Of a stretch of 64,000 bases of DNA, positions 17,870 through 28,900 are shown in pieces. Below the pieces are notes generated by a model, which was not told where the DNA came from, did no database searches, and was given only the letters and a program-made list of their open reading frames with translations. Both the position numbers and the translations under genes were made by a program. The first letter of the stretch is position 1, and the number at the start of each line of letters is the position of its first letter. This DNA is from Glandiceps talaboti (Eukaryota > Hemichordata > Enteropneusta > Spengelidae), in contig NC_135554.1 of NCBI RefSeq assembly GCF_964340395.1, positions 16,769,092 through 16,833,091 on the forward strand, written 5' to 3'.

Positions 17870-18099
17870 AGTTATCTTTGGTGGTAACTTTTTTTCAATC
17901 CTTTCCTTACTAAGTTTTACACATAGCTAAGGGACAGAGACAGAGTGACTTGGAAGTGCAGTTCATCGTGAACCTTGGTGACGACAATCTTAACTTATCT
18001 GTCTCTAATCTATAGTATCTGCCACCACTATGACCGCGATGGTTGCAGCGCATGTGATAAGCCCATGGTTCCAGCATGGTTCAACCATGACCACGATCA

Positions 18100-18618
18100 T
18101 CAACTCGACACGCCATTTTCGCTCCCATCTACAGAATCCGCCTCATCATCGGAAATGGAGAAATGTCTTGTGTTGTTTTGAAGAGCATTGTTTTCTTTGT
18201 AACTTGAATGTAACTTTGCTGACACATAAGACGAGCTACCACGTGAAAAACTCTCGACTTTTTCGAAGGCAGAGAGTAACTTTTCCAAGGCAGGTTTTGT
18301 GATACAGATATCGTCCAGGAGCTGACATTTGCTCAGTAAGTGTGCAATTTGTGCATCTTTCTCCCTCGTTGTTGCTAAAAGTCTTTGTAGCTGTGCTTCC
18401 GATGATTCAAGAGTTTTTCTAAGTTCCGTGATTTCTTTATCCTTGTGTTGGGAAACTTCTTTCAGAGCTGTTTGCATCTGTTCATCCTTTTTTATCATAG
18501 ATTCGGCTTGTTCTTTCACAGTTTGCTCAAGGTCATCAACTCGCTTATACAATGCCTGTAAATGATCGTTCGCTTCCCTTATGCTCGATCGAGATGGTGA
18601 AAAACCTTTAAAATTCAT
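18100..18618 (-). CDS. VMAC: VMAC-like coiled-coil protein
   Basis: A single open exon of 172 codons, against about 169 residues in human VMAC (vimentin-type intermediate filament-associated coiled-coil protein). An N-terminal Ser/Arg-rich stretch is followed by IREANDHLQALYKRVDDLEQ (from about residue 13), a long heptad-like Glu/Lys/Gln-rich helix to about residue 96, then the conserved CQLLDDICITKPALEKLLSA F (about 97-117), and an acidic disordered tail rich in Ser and Asp. From memory, human VMAC shows the same IREAN-HL, LDDIC-like (LLQDIC) and RPPL-LLDAL blocks in this order. In vertebrates the protein co-localises with vimentin filaments; its role in an animal without vimentin is unknown. 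It is convergent with FKTN and divergent from GLDC. Another short coiled-coil family is the main alternative. Confidence 0.75.
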   Translation of the reverse strand: MNFKGFSPSRSSIREANDHLQALYKRVDDLEQTVKEQAESMIKKDEQMQTALKEVSQHKDKEITELRKTLESSEAQLQRLLATTREKDAQIAHLLSKCQLLDDICITKPALEKLLSAFEKVESFSRGSSSYVSAKLHSSYKENNALQNNTRHFSISDDEADSVDGSENGVSS

Positions 18619-18758
18619 GCTGAATAAAAGAGGTTACTTCATAAATCGTAAGATTCCCGGAATTTCGGGTGCTATGGATGAGGTCGCTACCAGCCGTATG
18701 GATAATCCACATCCATGATACTAGTATTATGCGGAAGTGATCGTGTAGACACGTCAGT

Positions 18759-18785
18759 TGACCAAAGGTCACCACCACGTGGTGG
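18759..18785. promoter_or_regulatory. paired palindromes upstream of VMAC
   Basis: TGACCAAAGGTCA (18759-18771, everted GGTCA half-sites with 3 bp spacing) abuts CCACCACGTGGTGG (18772-18785, a 14 bp perfect palindrome around the E-box CACGTG). They lie 141-167 bp upstream of the VMAC ATG. An ETS-like CGGAAGT lies at 18732-18738. Function is inferred from position and motif only. Confidence 0.5.
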
Positions 18786-19283
18786 CGTGCTCACACCTGG
18801 CGTATCCGACCGGCCAGACGGCGTATCCCTATCCCATCCAACTTACGTGACATAGTACACACGAGTAAAATGTTTTATCCGTTTTCCAAACTGTAACTTT
18901 TCTATAAATCGATAAGTAAGAAAACTTATTTAAGGCGAAACAAACCAGAAAAATTACTGTGAAATGCATTCAACAGGTTGCATTGAACCAGGGGTTGCAA
19001 CAGTCAGTCATTCAATTGATCAATCACTCATACTGAAATATAGGCTGACATGATGATTTCACTAAAATTATAGGTTGAATATTTGAATCTTCTCTTCTCG
19101 TATTCTGCTGAACGTAGCTAACATGTCTTTGATTTGTTTGTGAAGACTCGGTGATAATGAAAACTAGAAAGACGTAAGGATGATAGGCCATGATTGCATT
19201 CGCCTATTCTTTTACCACATTCGAATGCTAAAGACACGATTTCAGAGAACCCGTCGGAGTACATTCCTGTTCTGCGATTTTTG

Positions 19284-19418
19284 CTTTGTTTTGTTTGTTT
19301 GTTTGTTTGTTTGTTTGTTTGTTTGTTTGTTTGTTTTTTGGTTGTTCGTTTGTTCTTTTGCTTGCTTGCTTGCTTGCTTGCTTGTGTGTTTGTTTGTTTG
19401 TTTGTTTGTTTGTTTGTT

Positions 19419-19485
<67 letters not shown>

Positions 19486-19517
19486 TTGTTTGTTTGTTTG
19501 TTTGTTCGTTCGTTTGT

Positions 19518-19554
<37 letters not shown>

Positions 19555-19590
19555 TGTTGTTGTTGCTGTTGTTGTTCCCGTTGTTGTTTG
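19284..19590. repeat. compound microsatellite (TTTG)(CTTG)(TTTG)(TCTG)(TTTG)(TCG)(TTG)
   Basis: About 300 bp of consecutive blocks, each a one-base variant of the previous unit: (TTTG)n, (CTTG)n, (TTTG)n, (TCTG)n about 15 units, (TTTG)n, a few TTCG, then (TCG)n and (TTG)n. Confidence 0.95.
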
Positions 19591-19704
19591 CGTTATTTAC
19601 TTGGGACGGGAACACGATATCGACTTGATAGAACGAGGCTGTTACACGTCTATCTTGCTATCTTAGTATATTTAATCTGTGCAATTGATAAATCCACTAT
19701 TAGT

Positions 19705-19789
19705 GGAACCAAAACAAACAACATCTTTAAAATAGATATAATAAATACCGGTAACTTCTATTTTAAAGATGTTATTTGTGTTGGTTTCG
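19705..19789. repeat. imperfect palindrome/hairpin, ~31 bp arms
   Basis: Arms 19705-19735 and 19758-19788 pair at 28 of 31 positions (core CTATTTTAAAGATGTT and its complement), with a 22 base spacer containing ACCGGT. Confidence 0.8.
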
Positions 19790-20706
19790 AGACGGAGAGT
19801 CATCAATGTTCCTAAAACTACCGAACCTCAGTTAACTTATAGATACAGATACTTATAAAACACTGAAATTAAACACTACAATATGTCTGTGATAGGTACA
19901 CGTACAGTGGCTTGATTTTGATAATTGCCCCCCCCCCCCCCCCAGGTCGAGGTCAAGGGCCAATGTCTCAAAAGATAGCTTGCATCTGATAAGTGTTGCA
20001 CAGCCCTCAACGATCTTGAACCTAACAATTGTTCCCCTGGTGATTAGAAAGATTGTTATCACTGTGAATTGTATGTTCATATTTCATAAAATACATGTAC
20101 CAGACTTGCACAAAACTTATGTTTTATCAGTGACGCAATATAAGTATACCATAAAATGAGGTCTGACATCATTTTCATTTTTTATTACGTAATTATTTTA
20201 ATGATTCAGTGCTTGAAAATGTTCTATCAGATTGTGCAATTGAATCCTGTGTAAAATGATTACGCTCTCGCGTTGGTTTAAATCTCATCAGTTCAAGATA
20301 CTAACATTTTGTATTAAACTTATTAATTCCGCACATTCAAGTTGTGACAGGATGTTTCTGAAAACGATTGCTAATCGAAATCTCATTGTCTGACACTAGA
20401 GGGCTCAGTACCATTTCAAGCCGTTTCGCGTACACTGATCGCGTACATGTATCGCGTACTTCAGTGTTTCTCGTATGTAGAGGCCCGGTACCTGAAATCG
20501 CAGAAACCCCAGACAACCAACTCGTACAAGTGGTGTTTAATACTAGTAGTTAGTTATCCGAGGATAAACGAATAGAACGTACATACAGTAAAGATTGAAG
20601 ATGGATTGGTTGGTTGGCCATATATATCGAATCCATATTTATGTGCAAGTGCGACAGTCCTCAATTCTGTCGACGTCATCAAGAAAAAAATTCACTTTCT
20701 TTTCTT

Positions 20707-20709
<3 letters not shown>

Positions 20710-20777
<68 letters not shown>
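20710..20777. repeat. (TA)n microsatellite
   Basis: About 67 bp of uninterrupted TA. Confidence 0.97.
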
Positions 20778-20780
<3 letters not shown>

Positions 20781-21458
20781 AATTCGTCGTTTGATTTTGA
20801 CAGTGATGTTCATCTTCCGACCGTAAATGGGTAGGAGTGGAGACTCCTTGATAAAGTCAAAAGAGTGAATCGGATATATATGTGAGCTGTACATACCGGG
20901 CCAGGAATGGTCGTTGTTGGTACTATTATCAGTTGAACTTTCGTTACTTCCTAGATAGCGTAGTTTTCCTGAGGAAATCAATATTAAGAAACCGAGGACA
21001 CCCTTTTACCCTGAACAGGATGGGATAGGTAAGTGTATTTATTGAGTACTGTAACTTTCACTTGTTGAACATTTAAAGATGTAATCATGTTGACAGTTGT
21101 ATCAATGCTCTTAGTATTAATCAGGGTGATATCAGACAAGGAAAATTGTTGTATGCTATAATAATATGAGAACAGTTGGCAGTTTTTAAAAAATCGACAT
21201 AGCGTGCCCCGAGTACGTGCATTCAGAACAAGAGCAATTGTCAGTTGCTGTTCTTTGTATACACTTGTGTTGGAAACTTGTACAGACTCAAACTAAAATC
21301 CGGAATAACGATAGATTCCTTTATTTCCTTCGCATATTGTTTTTTATTCTATAGGAAGGGAATACAGGTGACTACAGGAATCGATCCTTATTCCTACATC
21401 AATTTTGAATCATGTTGGTACAGACATGTCTCGCTATGTCACCGACATAAAAATATTA

Positions 21459-22289
21459 AGGGATCGGACATTTTTAACAGACCGGGGGGGGGGGAGCCGG
21501 AGGCGGACGGTGTTTTGAAGTTGCAGATGGGTTTCCCAAACTGATCCCCCAGCTCCGATGGCCAAAGCCGAAGTGACCCCCAGTAAAAACAACATTAAAA
21601 AAATATTTACCCCCCCCACACACACACCTTATATATTTTAACACCATTTTATAGGTCTTACTATGGGATGTCACTATAACAACATATGAATATAATTGAA
21701 TATTGCTATTTATTAAGAGAACACTGAACACATTATTACTTTTGGTTTAATTTTTGTTTTCTGTGTACATGTTTATCTAGAATCTATGTAATTCGTCAAG
21801 AAATCAAATACAACTCACTACACACTTTGTATTAATATAAATTGTACGTTATTTTCAATATTTTATGGTACAGTCAGATGTAGCTAATACCATAATACGT
21901 CTACAATTTCATTGAGAATAAGTTGTATCTTAAGAATGACAAATTGATTAAAACACAAGTGGCAAGTTCAATTGCCCAGTTAAAACTGCTGTCAATACGT
22001 GTATATACCCAGTGATGACTTTTTATTTTTTTTTTACTGAAAATGAAAGCTAACCCTAAACGTAATTAACCGTAATACACAACTTGCCATTCTTAAAAAT
22101 ACTATAGACCCAATACTAAATGTTAGAATATTTTATTTGAGAGATAGGGTGCATTTTGACAAATTACAGTTGCTCAGGAGCCATCTTGTCCTTTTCAATG
22201 TGACCCCACTTCAAGTGGTATTTTTCAAAATGACCCCCCCAAAAAACCCACACCTGCCCCCCCCCCCCGTTTAAAAATGTCCGATCCCT
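21459..22289. mobile_element. 831 bp non-autonomous DNA transposon with 19 bp TIRs
   Basis: The left end AGGGATCGGACATTTTTAA (21459-21477) is the exact complement of 22271-22289. AATATTA flanks both sides (21452-21458 and 22290-22296), a 7 bp target duplication. Just inside each terminus is a run of G (left) or C (right), so the inverted repeat effectively extends to about 36 bp. No transposase frame inside. Superfamily not assigned. Confidence 0.85.
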
Positions 22290-22511
22290 AATATTACTAA
22301 GTTTCTGTTTGTCAATTCTGCGTTCGATGATCTCCAATGCTTCTATTTTCTATTTTAGTTACGATGGTCTAACTTCTAGTATTAAAGTTGTTAATTTTTA
22401 TTGTTTTACTATGTTCAGGAATCTGCAGCATATGGCCGATAAAGATGCCAAGGGTACACGTTGGAGAATTGCACAATCCATATTGACTGACACATTTTCG
22501 TAAACACTTCT

Positions 22512-22580
22512 GATCAGCTGATCGAATAAACAGGTACATGAGGTAGGGGGTGTGTATCTGACGTCAAATAATCGACCAAT
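22512..22580. promoter_or_regulatory. GLDC upstream motifs (palindrome, CRE, CCAAT)
   Basis: GATCAGCTGATC palindrome at 22512-22523, consensus cAMP response element TGACGTCA at 22559-22566, and CCAAT at 22576-22580, about 180-250 bp upstream of the GLDC start codon. No TATA box in a clear position. Promoter role inferred. Confidence 0.5.
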
Positions 22581-22761
22581 AACAGGACGACTGTGATCAC
22601 ATGACTACGACTGAAGGTCACGAGATACGCAATTTCTCTTGTGGCTGCATTTGAAATCTGGTCGTCGGCAGGGAGGTTCGAGCTGGCGAACATCATCAGG
22701 TGATAGAGTTTGTGGTGTTTTTAAGGTTAATTTAGCTCGTCACTTGCAATTTTCAGACAAC

Positions 22762-22995
22762 ATGTACAGAGCATCGAAACTCGTTGGGATAACGCGAGCT
22801 GCACCAAAATTTGGTCGTGGACTTGGCAAGTCATTTCCCGCGAAGTTTACAGTACAACCCGTGCGAGTTTGCAGCAGTAGCTCTTCGTCGTCTGCGCTCG
22901 AAAGATTGTATCGTCGACACGATGACTTTGCCGACAGGCATATTGGTCCAAACAAGAAAGAAAGACAAGAAATGCTGGAATATCTGGGAATGAAG
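22762..22995 (+). CDS. GLDC: GLDC exon 1
   Basis: Residues 1-78: presequence, a seven-serine run (38-44), then [20 protein letters not shown]. It is the first in-frame ATG; the frame is open upstream to 22639 but has no ATG. Donor AAG|GTAATG, phase 0. Confidence 0.93.
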
Positions 22996-25900
22996 GTAAT
23001 GAAAAAATTCCGTCGATTTGAGATAATGCCATTGCGCAGTGCCATTGCGTTGCGCCAATTCATACTTGCCATATTAGGAAAACAATTGGCACACACCGTA
23101 TGCATTGTTATGTACTAGGCAAATGTCATCCATGACCCGTTTCGTAAGAATACCGAAATGTGTCCTTGATCTCAATTTCCTATGGGTTTGTAAAACAGAA
23201 TCTTCACTAAACAGCAATATTTTTAGTGAACTATATCTCTCGTACCATTTATTATTGAATTCAAAATGTTTTTCCCACTTTTATTGAAAAATATAAAGTT
23301 GTGAATGTGTATTAAAAATGGTATCCGGTGTGCGATGGGGGCGGTATACAAAAAAAAAAATACAAAAGAATACGTCCGCAGTTCACCAATTTGTGTCATC
23401 TTCATTTCTTTTATTTAGAATATTGACGAATTTATTGATAAAGTTGTGCCCCACAATATTAGATTGGAGCGAGAATTGGATCTGGAACCTGCTGTTTGTA
23501 AGTATTTGGTAATTTATTTTTAAAAAGTCTTGACAAAAAAAGTTTATTCATAGCAGTGACTAGTGATTTGTTCATTCATAGCAGTTCAGCCGTAAATTGT
23601 TATACTCTTTAGTGAAAGTATATAATTTGTTATCGCCCTCAAAGTAGACAATGAAAGTACACAAACAAGAATAATTAGCAATGCAATGTATGAACATCTA
23701 TTTTGTCAGCGACAACAGTGCAAGTTGTCTGCGATCTTGTTGACAATATATTGGTAGTCACTAGATGCAGGTACATCTGTCTAGTGTTCAGAGGGTCGTC
23801 GGTTTGGTCTGGATTGAGATGATCTGATGCAGCATACTTTTTGCCTTCTCTGTTAGGCTTCTGATGAGGTAAATGGGGGTGGGGAGTGGGGTGTATATCA
23901 GTGGTATGGTATCAGATGTACCAGGGGATAGTAAACTGGGGAATGTTCAGTGTATGGCACTAAATGTTGTAAGTTGGGTGGCCTTCCATTAGTGAATATT
24001 ATGATGGCCTGGGTAGCCTAGTTGGTAGTGCACATGACTTGTTTTCAAATGGTCCTTGAGTTTGAACTGCAGTAACCTCATTTCCCATATGTTTGTCCTT
24101 GGGAGGTACCAACATTCTTATCACTGTATCAGGTATTTAAAGCAGATAATGAGATAGATGTATACATTGTGGCTAGTTAGATGGCAAATTTAAATGTGAC
24201 CTATATTTCTGAGTTGCCCTAAACAAGTTTGAGTAAGTGTAGCCTTAACTCATAGACAGCTAAAAAAAACCCCAACTAATTGAAATATGAGTGGTTTCGG
24301 TCTTAGATATAAATAACTGATTGAATGGGTCAAGATCAAATTTGATTCCAAAATAATAATTTTCATTTCTGATGAACACTTATCTGAGTATTGCAAGTGG
24401 AAGTTTCTCGTTTTTGTACAGATAGGTTCATCATAGATATTTACAAATTGATTGATACACTGTGAGAGCTGTAGAAAGAAGAAAAGATTATATTGCACAT
24501 CTGTCATCACATGTCATACATTTTATACATTAAAGGACAAACTGAGTTTAAATGTGTTTGGGCATTGTTTATGATACATATATACAAGGTACTCATAGTA
24601 TTGTACTTATTAGAGCACACCTAGCCATCACTTGCAAACCTGGTATCAAGATATCATTTATGAACAATCACATGACGTAATTTACTCTACCGGTATGTAC
24701 CAACAAAGTTGAAGAAATCTACTGTGCAATAAACTGTTTTAACATCAGATGATTTGACTGTGATAGAAAGCATGCAGTGACATTAAAATCATTTGAAAAT
24801 AGTTTAATCACAGTTATTATGCAAGTATTTTCACTTGAGTATAAAAAGCTTATAAACTTATTAACAATTCGTCATATTTATCCATTACATATTAGCTGTC
24901 CATAATATTGCAGTTCATGTCTGTACATATCAAAAATACTTTGTTTTCCTTTGCACCAACATGACATATCCTGAATTCATTCACACTAATTACAAAGAAG
25001 AGGAAACAAATTATAAAATGGAACAATTTCACTGTTCTATTATCGTAAGAGGAAGTGTGTAACAATAAATACAAGGACTTTCTACTGTATGTCAATTGTT
25101 ATACATATATACTGTATCTCATTGTTGCACTGACAACTACGTGTACATTAGAAGGCTTCCTGCATAACATGAGGTGACAGCAACATGAACCCTGTGACAG
25201 TAACAGAAGATAAGATAAAGCTACTTATTATCAATAATTAGCCGTTTAGAGCTTTTCCTAGAATAGACTGTAAGATAGGTTGTGTTGTTCAGCCCCAGCA
25301 GACTGAAAGCGTGGCACGGATGTCGTATCTTACAGACTATTCCTAGAATTAAACATCCAATAAAATACAGGCTCCTAAAGTGTAAGGTGTGTAACATAAA
25401 TCCTGCACAACAAGTGTCAGGGTAATTAAGTTGACGAGAAAAAGTACTGCAGTGTGTGAAAATATACCGAGGTTATTTAAATCAACCAGCTGGCCAAAGT
25501 GATGTCAGGGTTGATATATCTATTACTTCTAGCGATATAAATGCAACAGCCTTGTTCAAATTTTTTTAGTTACGTGTATGCCTATTTCAGATTCAGATAC
25601 TTTAATGCTCTATGTATACAAACCTTGGAATGTGACTATTCCTGAGACTCTAGTAAATTTACAGATAAAGAGACAAGATAGAAATGAGGGCAAAAGGATG
25701 AACAAAAAAAATAACAAATATGATAAAAGTGAAAATCAGGATTCATTTATTTAGTTGATAAGAGGTAGTTAAAAAATCACATAATTAGAACTGGGGTTGT
25801 GCACAAAAATAGAAGATAAATGTATTAGAGAATTGTGTAAATGTTACTATCTGATATTTAGATTTATTCCTTTGATAAAATGTGGTAGGTTATAAAGCCA

Positions 25901-28900
25901 TAGTAAATACACTGGTATGTTTAGGTACTGAAATAAATGTAACACAGCATGGATATTATTCACACTTGAAAATAATGAATGTATGAGTAAACAAATTTAG
26001 CGTGTGTAAATAAGTGAAGTGTGTTGATGAAAGTATAAATAATTAACTTAAAGGAATGATAAATCTATTGATTAATGAAATGTGTACAATAGTGTAATGA
26101 CTTTACCAGATAAATAAATGATACTCAATTTGATGAAAAAAATAAATGTTTAATATGTTAGACTCAGATAGTCTATGTGGTGGATCTGAGACTCTGCTGT
26201 GACTGTTTTCTAGACTTGTAATCTAGCACAGTCACACATCAGTTGAGTAGACAGGCCAGTCAGCAGATGTTTACAGACCATTGAAGTAGCTACTGTATTT
26301 AGCTACTGTTTGCCACATGTTTTGATTCTAATCTTTCAAATAAAGTATATATATTTTTTTGCTGATTTTCACATTGTTGACACTTGACATTTCACCATTT
26401 TATAAGAATTAAAATTGATATTGTTGTCGTGGTAACTATTGTACAGGCATACTCAGAATGTTGAGATCTGTTGAAATAGAAGGAAAAATGAATTTGTAAA
26501 TATTGGAGTGCCGGATTGTGAAATGTTAAGTTCTATTTTCTCAAATGTGCTAGAAATATAATCAATGAATCGTTCCTGTCATCATGACAAATACCATTCA
26601 TGATGTAGAATTATTTCTACTTTTCTCTCTTTTTACAATTGTTTAATTAATATTCATTTGATATGTAAAGTAATTTTTTTTTTGAAATCTAGAGAACTCA
26701 AGTAAACATGTATACAAATTTGTTGAAAAGGTATAAATTATTCAAATTATGTCAAAATTATTTATGAATTGATTACATATATATTGTTTGAATGTTTAGT
26801 CATTATAATTATTTACATAAGTTGCTGTCATTCAAGTGAGTACCACAGAATTTTTATGAAGTGACTTGCTTTGTGGTAGACTTTCTCAGTGACTAATGAT
26901 GACTTGCTCTGTATGAAGGTTGGTTTAATAGTCAACTAAACATTTCAAGGTGATTCTGCAAGGTCTTAACTAAGAATAAAAAGTGAAAGCCATTATGTTT
27001 GATGACTTGAATGTTCGTCTTCTGAGTTTTTGCTTGGATACCAGCTTTGGATTTTCTGATTGTTTAGAATGGTTTTGCATTCTTATATACATGTAGATGA
27101 CTTTAGCATATTAGAACATCGAATATTTACTTCTTCTTTCAGCTTCATGTATAGTAATGTTCTTTGAGAATGTTGACTGACGCACCAGTAAAGATGATAA
27201 AAAGTTGAAAGTTTCACCTTGAATAGTGATATCCGTTGTCAGATATTGGGGTGTGGTCACAAAGACTTACTGAGTGTTGATACCCAACAGATACTGATTT
27301 TCATTTTGTTTTGTTTCCTTTCGTTTCACATTAATTCAAGTCTCTGTGTAAATGTGAAACCAACCAACAGTTAGAGCCATGACATCACTGATACATACTT
27401 ACCTATTATCCACATGCAAATATGTTTTATGTGTAGTTTGTTGATTTTGAAGTGAGCCCTTTCACCTACATTGTATTTAGACATACACATAACAATAAAA
27501 AGTCTGGATGCCAACATCAGTTTACGTGGTCTCTAAACGTGAGTGGAGATGTAAATCGTAATGATACCATATATGGACCCAACTAGACTTAACAATAAAA
27601 GGAAGGATAAAGTTAATGTTGTATGTTTGTATGTACTCTATGTAAAATTGTAGTTACTAAATGTTCAAAAAATATTCTGAAAGAGGAAGTACTCAACATT
27701 TTTACATTTATAAATTTTATATATACACATGTGTGCGAAATTACACAGCAGAACACCATCACTTCAGGAATGTACATAAGAGTTGATACACACTATTTAC
27801 TTTTCTCCTTTTTCAAACATATTCACCGACTACCGATACTTTCAGTAAGTCATCCTTTACATGGTTTATTTCCTACCTGCCATGTTGCAATCTTCCACAT
27901 ATTCTAAAAAAATTAACCAATTCTTAGTCACATTATATTAGTTTAAAAATTAAGTTTAGGACAGATATGAAGCTGTATCTCTGAAGGAGTAAATGTGTAT
28001 GTGTTTGAATGCTTATTCAGATCAGAATTATGGCTGTGACAGTGGGTACGTTTATGTAACCTGCTAAGGAATGTTTGTAGAAATGTGTTTGCCTTGTTGT
28101 TCAGAAATGATGGCTAGTTTTCTTTGATCCATATATAGGCTAGGATATTCACCTGAAAATGTACACATCCTGCCACTGGTATGCCATTGGATAACTTTCA
28201 AGGTCTGTTGACAAGTCATAAGTTCTATCAATTGTATTCAAATGAGAAAGTGCACAAAGGAAACTTGTCCCTGTGTTACCATAACAGATGAGAAGGTCAT
28301 TGACTAGTAACTCACAATAATTTAGGAGAACTGTAAAAAGATATTTACAGGGTATAACTTCTTGTCAACAATCTGAAGGAGATGTTGTCTCCAGCTACAA
28401 ATGTAGTCAGTCCATAAATAAAATGAAGAACAATATACACTGTGTGGCGTGATTCTATTATTTTTGTGTTGCACCTAGTCAGTTGTAAATTAAAAAATCT
28501 TTTGAAAGGGAAGTTAGGGCGATGTACTTGTAAATTTGAATAAGCATATCTTGTGTTATGTATGTTTACATGTAACTTGCAAGTCTATGAGAGGTGCAGC
28601 AACTCCACTCTATGACTAGAGGTACTGTCACTTTGATATTGTAAAGTGAGTACTGAGCATTGAACTCGAAGCCTGCAATGACCTATATCAAACAAGAAGT
28701 TTGACCTTATGTGACTCTGGCAACTATTATATGATTTAGGTCGCTGAGGTGTTTCCTATGAATGATCCTGTAGTATTGTGTAAATTAAATGCAGTGCTGT
28801 AGTATTGTGTAAATTATATGCAGTCCAGTAGTGTGTTGTAAATTATATGCTGTCCTGTAGTGTGGTGTAAATTATATGCAGTCCTGTAGTGTGGTGTAAA

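Larger units (their letters stand above)
13503..18099. other. FKTN-VMAC intergenic region
   Basis: 4.6 kb between convergent genes, with no supportable ORF. It holds the duplicated TATG/TG microsatellite (13590-13790), three ~60 bp diverged copies of an AATGTTTAAATGTGGCTATG module (14255-14385), a diverged ~180 bp duplication (about 15105-15240 and 15285-15425, marked by CCAATCAT.. ATAATTCAT and TTTCATTGTGT-like blocks), a 22 bp inverted repeat at 16407/16562, a short (TA)n run at 17300, and a foldback element at 17796-17869. Confidence 0.65.
18619..22761. other. VMAC-GLDC intergenic region
   Basis: 4.1 kb with no supportable gene. In order: VMAC upstream region with palindromic motifs (18759-18785), compound tetra/trinucleotide repeat (19284-19590), hairpin (19705-19789), C run (19928-19943), (TA)n (20710-20777), an 831 bp inverted-repeat element (21459-22289), and the GLDC upstream region (about 22500-22761). 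The many long frames at 19118-19815 are products of the microsatellite. Confidence 0.7.

Noticed and set aside
19118-19815. Several overlapping long ORFs rich in Cys/Val/Phe/Leu or Thr/Asp/Gln
   Set aside because: All are readings of the compound tetra/trinucleotide repeat, whose units lack stops in many frames.
20368-20553. 61-codon plus-strand ORF before the TA repeat
   Set aside because: No motif and no support from splice sites or neighbours.
22639-22761. Upstream extension of the GLDC reading frame
   Set aside because: The frame is open but has no ATG; 22762 is the first ATG and starts a credible presequence.
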